Both the position numbers and the translations under genes were made by a program. Below are positions 16,315 to 25,740 of a stretch of 54,942 nt of DNA, piece by piece. The stretch covers positions 1-54,942 of the forward strand of contig NZ_LQOU01000044.1 of assembly GCF_002102155.1 (NCBI RefSeq), written 5' to 3'. A model generated the notes under the pieces. It did not search any database, had not been told where the DNA came from, and saw only the letters and a program-made list of their open reading frames with translations. Position 1 is the stretch's first letter. Each line of letters starts with the position of its first letter. The DNA comes from Mycobacterium europaeum (GTDB lineage Bacteria; Actinomycetota; Actinomycetes; Mycobacteriales; Mycobacteriaceae).

Positions 16315-17565
16315 ATGATGAACATGGGCCCGGTTTCGCTGGAGGTGGCCGGGCGCACGGTCACGATCACCCACCCGGACAAGGTGGTGTTCGACGCCCA
16401 CCGCGGCTCGGGAGCGCACACCAAGCTCGACCTGGTTCGCTACTACCTGTCGGTGGCCGAGGGGGCCCTGCGCGGCGTGGCCGGCCGGCCGATGATCCTG
16501 AAGCGCTTCGTCAAGGGCATTTCCGAGGAGGCGGTGTTCCAGAAGCGCGCCCCGAAGAACCGGCCCGACTGGGTGGACGTCGCCGAATTGCGCTACGCGC
16601 GCGGCACGTCGGCCGCCGAAGCCGTCATCCACGACGCCGCCGGCCTGGCGTGGGCGGTCAACCTGGGCTGCGTCGACCTCAACCCGCACCCCGTGCTGGC
16701 CGACGACCTCGAGCATCCCGACGAGCTGCGGGTCGACCTGGACCCGATGCCCGGGGTCGACTGGCGGCGGATCGTCGACGTGGCGCTGGTGGCCCGCGAG
16801 GTGCTGGAGGACTACGGCCTGGTCGCGTGGCCGAAGACGTCGGGCTCGCGCGGCTTTCACATCTATGCCCGGATCGCGCCGCGCTGGGAATTCCGGCAGG
16901 TGCGCCTGGCCGCCCAGACCGTCGCCCGGGAGGTCGAGCGCCGAGTGCCCGACGCCGCGACCAGCCGCTGGTGGAAGGAAGAGCGCGAAGGGGTGTTCGT
17001 CGACTTCAACCAGAACGCCAAGGACCGCACGGTGGCGTCGGCGTACTCGGTGCGGGCGACGCCGGACGCCCGGGTGTCCACGCCGCTGTTCTGGGACGAA
17101 GTCACCGAGCGCCGCCCCGAGGAGTTCACCATCGACACCGTGCCCGGGCGGTTCGCCGCCATGGGTGACCCCTGGGCGGGGATGGACGACGCCGTCGGCG
17201 AGCTCGACCGCCTGCTTGCGCTGGCCGAGGAGATGGGGCCACCCGAGCGCGCGCCGAAGGGATCCGGCACGGCCGACGGCCGGCGCCGGTCGGTGATGCC
17301 GCTCATCGAGATCGCCCGCACCAAGACCAAGGACGAGGCGCTGGCCGCGCTGGACACCTGGCGCGGCCGCCACCCCGCCGCGGCGGCCCTGCTGCAGCCG
17401 GCCGACGTGCTGGTCGACGGGATGCGGGGACCGAGTTCGATCTGGTACCGGATCCGGATCAACCTGCAGCACGTGCCGGCCGACCAGCGCCCGGCGCAGG
17501 AGGACCTGATCGCGGACTACTCCCCTTGGGACGGATACGGCGGCAGGCAGAAGCCGTCACGCTGA
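16315..17565 (+). CDS. polD2: LigD-Pol-type DNA polymerase/primase PolD2 (Rv0269c-like)
   Basis: 416 residues from ATG at 16315; in-frame ATGs at 16318 and 16324 are also possible. The archaeo-eukaryotic primase fold of the LigD polymerase domain is clear: HPDKVVF at the start, KRFVKGISEEAVFQKRAP, the metal-binding VDLDPMPGVDW (DxD) near residue 142, SGSRGFHIYARI near 180, and TPDARVSTPLFWDEV near 257. Such stand-alone Pol domains add ribo- or deoxyribonucleotides at gaps and breaks and are linked to end-joining or base-excision repair. No ligase or nuclease domain is attached. The gene ends six bases from the stop of the convergent narU gene. Confidence 0.9.
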   Translation: MMNMGPVSLEVAGRTVTITHPDKVVFDAHRGSGAHTKLDLVRYYLSVAEGALRGVAGRPMILKRFVKGISEEAVFQKRAPKNRPDWVDVAELRYARGTSAAEAVIHDAAGLAWAVNLGCVDLNPHPVLADDLEHPDELRVDLDPMPGVDWRRIVDVALVAREVLEDYGLVAWPKTSGSRGFHIYARIAPRWEFRQVRLAAQTVAREVERRVPDAATSRWWKEEREGVFVDFNQNAKDRTVASAYSVRATPDARVSTPLFWDEVTERRPEEFTIDTVPGRFAAMGDPWAGMDDAVGELDRLLALAEEMGPPERAPKGSGTADGRRRSVMPLIEIARTKTKDEALAALDTWRGRHPAAAALLQPADVLVDGMRGPSSIWYRIRINLQHVPADQRPAQEDLIADYSPWDGYGGRQKPSR

Positions 17566-17571
17566 ATCCGG

Positions 17572-18990
17572 CTACACCCCGACCCGCGCTGGCGCCTGGT
17601 AGGGGCTCTTCTTCCGCAGGTAGCAGTGCCAGGTGACCGCGAGCAGGACCAGGAAGAAGGCCACGTAGAACCGCAGCGCGGGCTCGATGCTGCCGAAGTG
17701 CGACCTCGACCAGGCGTACGCCAGCGGCACGATGAAGCCGCCGAAGGCGCCGATCGACGAGATCACGCCCAGCGCGCCCGCCGCCTGGCGGCGCATGTGC
17801 ACCATGGTGTCCGGGTCGCCACCGGCGAGCTCGCCCTTGATCACGAAGATCCTCGAGATCATCCGGTAGGTCGAGCCGTTGCCGATGCCGGTCGCGACGA
17901 ACAAGAACATGAAGCTGGCGAAGAACACCGGCAGGCTTTTGGCGTTGACCGACCACAGCGCCGCCGCGGCGCCCACGGCGAGCATGACGAAACTGACGGC
18001 GGTGATCCGGGCGCCGCCGATCCGGTCGGCCAGCTTCCCGCCCAGGGGCCGGATGACCGAGCCGATGCCCGCGCCGAGGAAAGCCCACGTCAACGCGATG
18101 TCGCCCCGGCCGAACACGGTCTTGAGCAGCGTCGGGAAGGCCGCCGAGTAGCCGATGAACGATCCGAACGTGCCGATGTACAGCAGCGACATGACCCAGG
18201 TGTCGGGATGCCGCAGCGACTGCCACACCGGCTTCACGTCGGCCTTCGCTTCGGACAGGTTGTTCATGAATCCAAACGCGCACACTGCGGCCACCACGGC
18301 CAGCGGGATGTAGAAGAGGCCGGCCCGCGACAGCGCCACGCCCCCGCCGGCGACCACGATGGGCGGGATGATCTTCTGCACCACCGCGACGCCGATGTTG
18401 CCGCCGGCCGCGTTGAGGCCCAGCGCCCAGCCCTTGTCCTTCTCCGGGTAGAAGAACGAGATGTTGGCCATCGACGAGGCGAAGTTGCCGCCACCGAAGC
18501 CGGCGGTGGCCGCGATCGCCACCAGCACCGCGAACGACAGGCCCGGATGGCTGACCGCCCAGGCCAGCAGGACGCACGGAATCAGCAGCAGCGCCGCCGA
18601 AATGGTCGTCCAGTTGCGCCCGCCGAAGAGCGGCACCGCGAAGGTGTAGGGCAGGCGCAGGAAGGCGCCGACTCCGCTGGGCACGGCGACCAGGCACAGC
18701 GCCTGGCTGGCGGTCAGCGCCCAACCGGACGCGGACGGGTGCCCGTGGGAACCGGCGGTCATCTGGACCACCACGATGCTCCACAACATCCACACGCTGA
18801 ACCCGACGTGCTCGGCGAAGATGGAGAAGATCAGGTTGCGCCGGGCGATCGGCTTGCCGGTCGCCTCCCAGAACGCGGGGTCTTCGGGCCGCCAATCGTC
18901 GATCCAGTGCCCGCCCCGATGACTCGGGTGCTGCGGACGCGCGGGGGCGAGGACGGGAGCGGTCGACTCTGGCGTGGTCGTCGTAGTCAC
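17572..18990 (-). CDS. narU: Nitrate/nitrite transporter, NarK/NarU family (MFS)
   Basis: 472 residues with about twelve membrane helices. The nitrate signature in helix 5 is present as GGNFASSMANISFFYPEKDKG near residue 170, and the second glycine-rich signature region (GNGSTYRM) near residue 375. The N-terminal WRPEDPAFWEATGKPIARRN is typical of mycobacterial NarK proteins. It should exchange nitrate and nitrite or import nitrate across the inner membrane. The position matches narU (Rv0267). It is divergent from a TetR gene 129 bp away, a likely regulator. A second family member (narK3) lies 5 kb to the right. Confidence 0.9.
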   Translation of the reverse strand: MTTTTTPESTAPVLAPARPQHPSHRGGHWIDDWRPEDPAFWEATGKPIARRNLIFSIFAEHVGFSVWMLWSIVVVQMTAGSHGHPSASGWALTASQALCLVAVPSGVGAFLRLPYTFAVPLFGGRNWTTISAALLLIPCVLLAWAVSHPGLSFAVLVAIAATAGFGGGNFASSMANISFFYPEKDKGWALGLNAAGGNIGVAVVQKIIPPIVVAGGGVALSRAGLFYIPLAVVAAVCAFGFMNNLSEAKADVKPVWQSLRHPDTWVMSLLYIGTFGSFIGYSAAFPTLLKTVFGRGDIALTWAFLGAGIGSVIRPLGGKLADRIGGARITAVSFVMLAVGAAAALWSVNAKSLPVFFASFMFLFVATGIGNGSTYRMISRIFVIKGELAGGDPDTMVHMRRQAAGALGVISSIGAFGGFIVPLAYAWSRSHFGSIEPALRFYVAFFLVLLAVTWHCYLRKKSPYQAPARVGV

Positions 18991-19119
18991 GCCCCGACGT
19001 TAAGAAGGGACTGTTACCGGGCCGCGTGGGCGCAGTTACGTCGGCGATACGTGGATCTCGCAACGGCGGTTCGTCGCTTGTCAGAACTTTTTACCCCCCG
19101 AGTGCGGGAGAATTGCCGC

Positions 19120-19704
19120 ATGCCGGCGACCGATCAGCTCCTGGGGCTGCGCGAACGCAAGAAGATCAAAACCCGCCATGCCCTCCGCCGCGAGGCGTTC
19201 CGCCTGTTCGACGCGAACGGCTACGCCGCCACCACCATCGAACAGATCGCCGAGGCCGCCGAGGTGTCGCCCAGCACGTTCTTCCGCTACTTCGGCTCCA
19301 AGGAGTCGTTGCTGCTCGCCGACGACCTCGACCCGCTGATCCTGGCGGCGTTCGACGCCCAGCCACCCGACTTGTCGCCGAGCCAGGCGATCCGCCGCGC
19401 CTACGCAACGACGATGGCCGGCCTGACGCCCGAGCAGCAGGAGTTCGAGAACACCCGGCAGCGGCTGATCTTCTCGATACCCGAGCTCAAGGCCGCCCTC
19501 TACGACGAGTACCACCGCACCGTCAACGTCATGGCGGAGGCGATCGGTCGCCGGATCGGCCGTCCCGCAACCGATTTCGAGGTCCGCGTGTACGTCGGCG
19601 CGATGGTCGGCGCCATGATGGCCGCCTACGACAGCGCGCCGAAGACCTCCGACACCATCTATCGCGCCCTGGACTTCCTGGACGCCGGCATGCCGCTGGG
19701 CTGA
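19120..19704 (+). CDS. TetR-family transcriptional regulator divergent from narU
   Basis: 194 residues. The helix-turn-helix lies at about residues 35-75 (TTIEQIAEAAEVSPSTFFRYFGSKESLLLADD), a strong TetR signature. The C-terminal helical domain (YVGAMVGAMMAAYDSA) would bind a ligand and form the dimer. The ATG at 19120 is chosen from a much longer open frame because the family begins a few residues before RERKK. The 129-bp gap to narU makes narU the first candidate target. In M. tuberculosis this interval holds the 5-oxoprolinase oplA instead (from memory), so this gene marks a local rearrangement. Confidence 0.88.
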   Translation: MPATDQLLGLRERKKIKTRHALRREAFRLFDANGYAATTIEQIAEAAEVSPSTFFRYFGSKESLLLADDLDPLILAAFDAQPPDLSPSQAIRRAYATTMAGLTPEQQEFENTRQRLIFSIPELKAALYDEYHRTVNVMAEAIGRRIGRPATDFEVRVYVGAMVGAMMAAYDSAPKTSDTIYRALDFLDAGMPLG

Positions 19705-19760
19705 GCGGCGCAACCGCGCGGCGATGTCGTCGCGAGCGCGGAACGCGATAATCTCACGCG

Positions 19761-20759
19761 ATGCCACAGGGTTGGAATCGACGGGGATTCTTGCAGCTCG
19801 CAGCGGCTGCGGCCGTCGCTGCGGTCGCCGGCTCCCCGGCGGCGTGCTCGTCGCGCAAACCGTCCCCGGGCACGGGCGGCGGCAAATCCGTGACGATCGA
19901 CCACCTCTTCGGTCAGACCGTGATCAAGGAGCCCCCCAAGCGCGTGGTCAGCGCCGGTTACACCGAGCAGGACGACCTGCTCGCGGTCGGCGTCGTGCCG
20001 ATCGCCGTGACCAACTGGTTCGGTGATCAGCCGTTCGCGGTGTGGCCGTGGGCACAGCCCAAACTCGGCGGCGCCCAGCCGGTGGTGCTGAGCCTCGACA
20101 ACGGCATCCCGGTCGACCAGATCGCGGGGCTCAAACCGGACCTGATCGTGGCCACCAACGCCGGGGTGGACGCCGACACCTATCAGAAGCTCTCCGCGAT
20201 CGCCCCGACCGTGCCGCAGTCGGACGGCGACGCCTTCTTCGAGCCGTGGAAGCAGCAGGCCACCGTCATCGGCCGGGCCGTGTTTCAGGCCGACCAGATG
20301 AAATCGCTGATCGACGGCGTCGACCAGAGATTCACCGCCGTCGCCAGGGAACACCCGAACTGGACGGGCAAGAAGGCGTTGCTGATGGAGGGCACGCTCT
20401 GGCAGGGGACCGTCGTCGCGACCATGGCGGGCTGGCGCACCGACTTCCTCAACCAGATGGGGTTGGTGATCGCCGACAGCATCAAGCCCTTCGGCAGCGA
20501 CCACCGCGCCGTCATCCCGCGCGATCACGTCATAGCGGTGCTCGACTCCGCCGACGTGGTCATCTGGACGACCGAGAGCCCCGACGACCAGAAGGCGTTG
20601 CTCGCCGACCCCGACGTGGCGGCGTCCCAGGCCACCGCGCAGAACCGGCACATCTTCACCACGAAGGAGCAGGCCGGCGCAATCGCGTTCTCCTCGCCGT
20701 TGAGCTACCCCTTGGTCGCCGACCAGCTGCCCCCGCAACTGGCCAAAATCCTCGGTTAG
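19761..20759 (+). CDS. ABC-transporter substrate-binding lipoprotein, iron-siderophore type (Rv0265c-like)
   Basis: 332 residues. The N-terminus carries a twin-arginine-like motif (NRRGFLQLAAAA) and a lipobox ending SPAAC near residue 29, so it is probably exported folded and lipid-anchored. The body is a class III periplasmic-binding fold (PKRVVSAGYTEQDDLLAVGV, then LKPDLIVATNAG), as in FecB/FepB proteins. It likely binds a ferric siderophore, heme or a similar metallo-ligand; no permease or ATPase gene is adjacent, so it may share a distant transporter. No iron-box motif was recognised upstream. It lies 56 bp after the TetR stop in the same direction. Confidence 0.87.
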   Translation: MPQGWNRRGFLQLAAAAAVAAVAGSPAACSSRKPSPGTGGGKSVTIDHLFGQTVIKEPPKRVVSAGYTEQDDLLAVGVVPIAVTNWFGDQPFAVWPWAQPKLGGAQPVVLSLDNGIPVDQIAGLKPDLIVATNAGVDADTYQKLSAIAPTVPQSDGDAFFEPWKQQATVIGRAVFQADQMKSLIDGVDQRFTAVAREHPNWTGKKALLMEGTLWQGTVVATMAGWRTDFLNQMGLVIADSIKPFGSDHRAVIPRDHVIAVLDSADVVIWTTESPDDQKALLADPDVAASQATAQNRHIFTTKEQAGAIAFSSPLSYPLVADQLPPQLAKILG

Positions 20760-20859
20760 ATGCCCGCCGCGCCAGCGGCGTTTGAGTGTTTGCTAAGGCA
20801 GCTCTGGCAGTGTTCGAAAATCCGACGCTCGCCCCTCGCCCGGCCCACGATCGTGCGGT

Positions 20860-20865
20860 TACCGT
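20860..20865 (+). promoter_or_regulatory. Candidate -10 box for pxpB (leaderless type)
   Basis: TACCGT fits the mycobacterial TAnnnT -10 pattern and ends six bases before the pxpB ATG. Transcription would start at or next to the start codon, and no ribosome site is visible. This is inferred from spacing alone. Confidence 0.4.
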
Positions 20866-20871
20866 CGAGTA

Positions 20872-21546
20872 ATGAGCGTGACGGACCTTACCGGCAACAT
20901 GGCCAAGGAGCTGCCGACGGAACTGGTCGGCAACACGGTTCTGGACTTCGGCGACAGCGCGCTGATGCTGCAATGCGGCGGCACCGCCGAGGTGCTGGCA
21001 TGGGCGGCGCAGTTGCGGGCCGCGGCGTTGCCCGGCGTGGTCGACATCGTCCCGGCGGCCCGCACGGTGCTGGTGAGGCTCGACGGGCCGCGCCACCAAG
21101 GCGTGGTCCGTCAGCGACTGCGCAAGATGCGGGTCACCGCCGAGCAGGACACCGCTGCGCCTCGCCGCGCCGACGTGGTCATCGACGTCGTCTACGACGG
21201 CCCGGACCTCGCCGAGGTGGCCGGGCACACCGGACTGACCATCGCGCAGGTGATCGACGCCCACACCGGTTCGCTCTGGAGGGTCGGATTCAGCGGGTTC
21301 GCCCCGGGCTTCGCGTATCTGGTCGACGGGGATCCGCGCCTACAGGTGCCGCGCCGCTCGGAGCCGCGCACGTCGGTGCCCGCCGGCTCGGTCGGTCTGG
21401 CCGGCGAATTCAGCGCGGTATACCCGCGCCGGTCGCCGGGCGGCTGGCAGCTGATCGGCCGCACCGACGCGGTCATGTGGGACCTCGCACGGCCCGCACC
21501 GGCGCTGCTGACGCAGGGCATGTGGGTCCAGTTCCGGGCCGTCTGA
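20872..21546 (+). CDS. pxpB: 5-oxoprolinase subunit PxpB (KipI / allophanate hydrolase subunit 1 family; Rv0264c-like)
   Basis: 224 residues. The family core is clear: DFGDSALMLQCGG near residue 25, VVDIVPAARTVLVRLD near 58, then VDIVPA-linked beta strands and GFAPGFAYLVDGDPRLQVPRR near 140, a signature of the AHS1 domain. With PxpA and PxpC it hydrolyses 5-oxoproline to glutamate using ATP, recycling a damaged form of Glu/Gln. It lies 15 bp before pxpC with an AAGGAG ribosome site between, so the two are cotranscribed. No pxpA gene lies in the window, and neither does the larger OplA found at this place in M. tuberculosis. Confidence 0.88.
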   Translation: MSVTDLTGNMAKELPTELVGNTVLDFGDSALMLQCGGTAEVLAWAAQLRAAALPGVVDIVPAARTVLVRLDGPRHQGVVRQRLRKMRVTAEQDTAAPRRADVVIDVVYDGPDLAEVAGHTGLTIAQVIDAHTGSLWRVGFSGFAPGFAYLVDGDPRLQVPRRSEPRTSVPAGSVGLAGEFSAVYPRRSPGGWQLIGRTDAVMWDLARPAPALLTQGMWVQFRAV

Positions 21547-21561
21547 GGTAAGGAGACCGCC

Positions 21562-22476
21562 GTGGCAACCCTGGAGATCCTCCGCACCGGACCGCTCGCC
21601 GTCGTCCAGGACCTGGGCCGGCCGGGGCTGGCCCACCTGGGCGTGAGCCGGTCGGGGGCCGCCGACCGGCGCGCGCACCAACTGGCCAACCGGCTGGTCG
21701 CCAACCCCGGTGACCGCGCCACCGTCGAGGTCACGTTCGGCGGTTTCGCGGCCCGCGTCCGGGGCGGCGACGTCGACATCGCGGTAACGGGGGCCGACAC
21801 TGACCCGACCGTCGACGGAAACAGGTTCGGCACCAACAGCATTCAACACGTTCGCGACGGCCAGGTGATCGCCTTGGGCATGCCCCGCGCCGGGCTGCGG
21901 ACCTATCTGGCGGTGCGCGGTGGCATCGGTGTGGAGCCGGTGCTGGGCTCGCGCAGCTACGACGTGATGTCGGCCATCGGCCCGGCGCCGCTGCGGGCGG
22001 GAGACGAGCTTCCCGTCGGTGAGCACACCCCCGACTACCCCGAGCTGGACCAGGCCCCGGTGGCGGCGATCACCGGCGACCTGGTCGAACTGGCCGTGGT
22101 GCCCGGGCCGCGCGACGACTGGTTCGTCGACCCGGATGTCCTGGTGCACAACCATTGGGTGGCCTCCGACCGCAGCGACCGCGTGGGGATGCGCTTGACC
22201 GGCCGCCCCCTGCAGTACTGCTACCCGGACCGCCAGCTGCCCAGCGAGGGCACCACCCGCGGCGCAATTCAGGTGCCGCCCAACGGTTTACCGGTGATCC
22301 TCGGACCAGATCACCCGGTCACCGGCGGTTACCCGGTGGTGGGCGTGGTCGTCGACGTGGACATCGACAAGATCGCCCAGGTGCGCCCCGGCCAGTCGGT
22401 GCGCCTGCACTGGTCGCGCCCTCGGGCTGCGGTGGTTGTTCACTCACAGGTCGGTGCCACGGGCTCGCCCTTGTGA
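21562..22476 (+). CDS. pxpC: 5-oxoprolinase subunit PxpC (biotin-dependent carboxyltransferase-like; Rv0263c-like)
   Basis: 304 residues. AHS2-domain hallmarks are visible: VQDLGRPGLAHLGVSRSGAAD near residue 14, GLRTYLAVRGGIGVEPVLGS near 110 (a strong family motif), and PVTGGYPVVGVVVDVDIDKIAQ near 265. It is the partner of PxpB in 5-oxoprolinase. GTG at 21562 follows TAAGGAG at good spacing. Older annotation as allophanate hydrolase subunit 2 is possible, but no urea carboxylase is nearby. Confidence 0.88.
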   Translation: MATLEILRTGPLAVVQDLGRPGLAHLGVSRSGAADRRAHQLANRLVANPGDRATVEVTFGGFAARVRGGDVDIAVTGADTDPTVDGNRFGTNSIQHVRDGQVIALGMPRAGLRTYLAVRGGIGVEPVLGSRSYDVMSAIGPAPLRAGDELPVGEHTPDYPELDQAPVAAITGDLVELAVVPGPRDDWFVDPDVLVHNHWVASDRSDRVGMRLTGRPLQYCYPDRQLPSEGTTRGAIQVPPNGLPVILGPDHPVTGGYPVVGVVVDVDIDKIAQVRPGQSVRLHWSRPRAAVVVHSQVGATGSPL

Positions 22477-23110
22477 CGGCGCACACGATTGCCGGGTCGA
22501 CCCACGCACGTTTGCCCCTCGAGCGGCAAGGATGTGTTCTACAGCTCACACATGACCGTACGCCAGGGACGAATTCACCTGCGCGGGCGCGAATATCGTC
22601 GCTCGCCCATTGGGCGCTCGAGAGCGTCTCCGACCAGGGGTCTTTGCGGCCCCGACCGTTCTTCAGCGATTTGCCAGATAACTGGTAATCAACTAACAGG
22701 CGATTTCACCCGAATCGAGTTGACCCGCTCCCCTCGTTGATGTGAGCATCGAAAACTACGGCGGGGCATGCCTCTTCGGTTTGAGGTGCCCACGTGGCGT
22801 CGCCAGCCAGATTCCGCGCAACTCTCCCGGCCCACGGGTTGAGCTCACCGATTCCTGGTCCGTCGTCAGCCGGATGCGCCGGCTAGTGGAGCCTGACGAG
22901 AAGGAGCCGTATGCACGCCGCCTTGGGGGCTGTCCGCGACCCGGCTGTGGCTCAGCGTCCGCTTCATACCTCAACGCTCCCAGGCGATCTCGGCGAAGGA
23001 TGGGTGACGCTGACATCCACGAAGCCTCGGCGACAAGTGCGCCGCCGGCCGACGGCACGGCGCGGTGCCAAACCCCGGAAAGAATGCCGTCGATGAAAGG
23101 TGACCATCGG
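22477..23110. other. Long spacer upstream of narK3
   Basis: 634 bp without a convincing gene. The narK3 frame is open from 22742, but that extension has no family similarity or good ribosome site. The frame at 22489-22740 is low-complexity and basic. An operator-like imperfect inverted repeat TTGCCAG-ATAA-CTGGTAA lies at 22671-22688. In M. tuberculosis the aminoglycoside acetyltransferase gene aac lies between the equivalents of pxpC and narK3; nothing of it was recognised here. Confidence 0.5.
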
Positions 23111-24517
23111 ATGAGCCGCGATCACCGCATCACGCATTGGGATCCAGAAGACGCCGTGGCCTGGGAGGCCGGCAACAAGAAGATCGCTCGCCGCAACCTG
23201 CTCTGGATCATCGCGTGCGATCACATTGCGTTCGGCGTCTGGACCCTGTTTCCGGTGATGGCGCTGTTCATGCCCCAGAGCGTCTACGGCTTTTCGGCCG
23301 CCGACAAATTCCTCCTCGGCGCAACGGCCACCTTCGTCGCCGCTTGCCTGCGTATCCCCTATTCACTTGGCATTGCCACCTTCGGCGGGCGCAACTGGAC
23401 GGTGTTTTCGATCCTGGTCTTGGTCGCGCCCACCGCCGGCACGATCTGGCTGCTGGCTCACCCCGGTCTGCCGCTGTGGCCGTATCTGGTGTGCGCCGCC
23501 CTCACGGGAATGGGCGGCGCCAATTACGCGGCATCGATGACAAATACCAACTTCTTCTACCCGCATCGGCGCAAGGGCTTCGCGCTCGGCTTCAACGCCG
23601 GCGCCGGCAACCTCGGCGTGCCGATGATCCAGCTGGTCGGGCTCTTGGTCATCGCCATCGCCGGCCGCCGCCAACCGTATTGGGTGTGCGGGCTCTACCT
23701 GGTCCTGCTGACGGTCGTCGCCATCGGAGCGGCCCATTACATGGACAATCTCGAGCACGCCACGTACGACGTCAGCCATCTGCGCTCGATCCTGTTCGAG
23801 CGCGACACCTGGCTGCTCGCGATGCTCTACCTGGGCACCTTCGGCTCCTGGATCGGGTTCTCGTTCGCCTTCGGCCAGGTGCTGCAGATCAACTTCGTCG
23901 GCACCGGCCAGAGCCACGCGCAAGCCTCTTTGCACGCCGCCGAATTCGCGTTCATCGGCCCGGCGCTGGGGTCGATAGCCCGCATCTATGGCGGGCGGCT
24001 GGCCGACCGGGTCGGCGGCAGCCGCGTCACCCTGGCGGTCCTGGCCACGATGGGAATCGTCACCGCGTTTCTCATCGCCATCAGCGTTCACGACGACCAC
24101 ACCCCAGGCCTCACGACCTCGGCCACCATGGTCGGTTACGTCTGCGGCTTCATGGCCCTGTTCGCTCTGGCCGGGCTCGGCAACGGGTCGGTGTACAAGA
24201 TGATTCCGTCGGTCTTCGAGGCGCGTAGTCGTCGGCTCGAGATGCCCGAGGCCGATCGTTGCCGATGGTCGCAGGCCACGTCGAGCGCGGTGATCGGATT
24301 CGTCGCCGCGTTCGGCGCGCTCGGCGGTGTGGGCATCAACCTCGCACTCCGGCAGTCCTACATCAGCACCGGCACCGACACCTTGGCGTTCGCGGCCTTC
24401 TTGGCCTTCTACGTCTCGGCCGCCATCGTGACCTGGGGAAGGTATGTGCGTCGGCCCGCCTCGACGGGCGCGTCCGTAGCGGACGCCCAAGCGCACTCCG
24501 AGCCCGCCCGGATGTGA
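23111..24517 (+). CDS. narK3: Nitrate/nitrite transporter NarK3 (MFS)
   Basis: 468 residues, close to NarK3 of M. tuberculosis (469). The N-terminus HWDPEDAVAWEAGNKKIARRN and the signature GGANYAASMTNTNFFYPHRRKG near residue 140 match the NarK family, with about twelve membrane helices and a second glycine motif GLGNGSVYKM near 360. It should transport nitrate or export nitrite. The ATG at 23111 is preferred because AAAGGTGA lies seven bases upstream; ATGs at 23084 and 23093 are in the same frame. The hemD-like fusion gene follows 77 bp later in the same direction. Confidence 0.9.
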   Translation: MSRDHRITHWDPEDAVAWEAGNKKIARRNLLWIIACDHIAFGVWTLFPVMALFMPQSVYGFSAADKFLLGATATFVAACLRIPYSLGIATFGGRNWTVFSILVLVAPTAGTIWLLAHPGLPLWPYLVCAALTGMGGANYAASMTNTNFFYPHRRKGFALGFNAGAGNLGVPMIQLVGLLVIAIAGRRQPYWVCGLYLVLLTVVAIGAAHYMDNLEHATYDVSHLRSILFERDTWLLAMLYLGTFGSWIGFSFAFGQVLQINFVGTGQSHAQASLHAAEFAFIGPALGSIARIYGGRLADRVGGSRVTLAVLATMGIVTAFLIAISVHDDHTPGLTTSATMVGYVCGFMALFALAGLGNGSVYKMIPSVFEARSRRLEMPEADRCRWSQATSSAVIGFVAAFGALGGVGINLALRQSYISTGTDTLAFAAFLAFYVSAAIVTWGRYVRRPASTGASVADAQAHSEPARM

Positions 24518-24594
24518 GACCACCCTCATGGCGGGCAATGCGCAAGCAATTGCCAGGTAACGCAACCGAAATCTGATGGGCATACACAGGTGAT

Positions 24595-25740
24595 ATGGGC
24601 CAGCCGGACTCCCAGCCGCTGACGGGCTACCGCATCGCGGTGACGTCGGCGCGGCGCTCCGAGGAGCTGTGTGCCCTGCTCAGCCGCCAGGGCGCCGAGG
24701 TGTGCAGCGCGCCGGCGATCAACATGATCGCGCTGCCCGACGACGACGAACTGCACCGTAACACCGAGGCGTTGATCGCCGAACCACCCGACATCCTGGT
24801 CGCCCACACCGGCATCGGCTTCCGCGGGTGGCTGGCCGCCGCCGAGGGCTGGGGGCTGGTCAACCCGCTCCTGCACGCGTTGTCGTCGGCCCGCGTCGTC
24901 TCGCGCGGACCGAAGGCGACCGGCGCGCTGCGCGCCGCAGGCCTGCACGAGGAGTGGTCCCCGGAATCGGAGTCATCCCAGGAAGTGCTGGAATACCTGC
25001 TCAAGTCGGGCGTGGACGGGCTGCGGGTGGCGGTCCAGCTGCACGGCGCCGCGGACGCGTGGGATCCCTTCCCGGAGTTCCTCGGCGGGCTGCGCATGGC
25101 GGGCGCCCAGGTGGTGCCCGTCCGGGTATATCGCTGGAAGCCAACGCCGTTGGGCGGCACGTTCGATCAGCTCGTGACGGGCATCGCCGCGCGCCAGTTC
25201 GACGCGGTCACCTTCACGTCGGCGCCCGCGGCCGCGGCGGTGCTCGAGCGCAGCCGCGAGCTCGACGTCGAGGACCAACTGCTGGGCGCCCTGCGCAGCG
25301 ACGTGCACGCGATGTGCGTCGGCCCGGTGACGTCCAAGCCGCTGATCCGCAAAGGCATCCCGACGTCATCGCCGGAACGAATGCGGTTGGGCGCCTTGGC
25401 CCGTCACGTCGCCGAGGAGCTGCCGCTGCTGGGCTCGTGCACGGTCCGCGCGGCCGGCCACACGGTCGACATCCGCGGCACCTGCGTATTGGTGGACGGC
25501 TCGATCAAGGTGCTGTCACCGTCGGGCATGGGCATTCTGCGCGCGCTGGCGAAGCGCCCCGGCGACGTCGTCGCCCGCGGCGATCTGTTGCGCGCGCTGC
25601 CCGGCAACAGCAACGACCCGCACGCCGTCGATACGGCCGTGCTGCGTCTGCGAACGGCCCTGGGCGACAAGAACATCATCGCGACGGTGGTCAAGCGCGG
25701 CTACCGGATCGCGACCGATCAACGGCCGGATGTCCCATGA
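24595..25740 (+). CDS. Uroporphyrinogen-III-synthase-like / winged-helix regulator fusion (Rv0260c-like)
   Basis: 381 residues, the same length as Rv0260c. Residues 1-265 form a HemD-type domain (GYRIAVTSARRSEELCALL at the start, then FTSAPAAAAVLE near 206). Residues 285-378 form an OmpR-type winged helix: VLSPSGMGILRALAKRPGDVVARGDLL, then DTAVLRLRTALGD and VVKRGYRIATD. It may make uroporphyrinogen III, the siroheme precursor, or use the HemD fold to sense a tetrapyrrole and regulate nitrite reduction, or both. No phospho-receiver domain is present. The next gene starts inside its stop codon (ATGA), so the two are translationally coupled. Confidence 0.88.
   Translation: MGQPDSQPLTGYRIAVTSARRSEELCALLSRQGAEVCSAPAINMIALPDDDELHRNTEALIAEPPDILVAHTGIGFRGWLAAAEGWGLVNPLLHALSSARVVSRGPKATGALRAAGLHEEWSPESESSQEVLEYLLKSGVDGLRVAVQLHGAADAWDPFPEFLGGLRMAGAQVVPVRVYRWKPTPLGGTFDQLVTGIAARQFDAVTFTSAPAAAAVLERSRELDVEDQLLGALRSDVHAMCVGPVTSKPLIRKGIPTSSPERMRLGALARHVAEELPLLGSCTVRAAGHTVDIRGTCVLVDGSIKVLSPSGMGILRALAKRPGDVVARGDLLRALPGNSNDPHAVDTAVLRLRTALGDKNIIATVVKRGYRIATDQRPDVP

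Noticed and set aside
22620..22650. DosR-box-like sequence (GGGGTCTTTGCGGCCCC) upstream of narK3
   Set aside because: Only about 11 of 20 positions fit the DosR consensus in the best alignment, and the arms are out of phase.
22489..22740. Possible 83-residue gene between pxpC and narK3
   Set aside because: No ribosome site, Arg/Ser-rich without conserved features; also no trace of an acetyltransferase.
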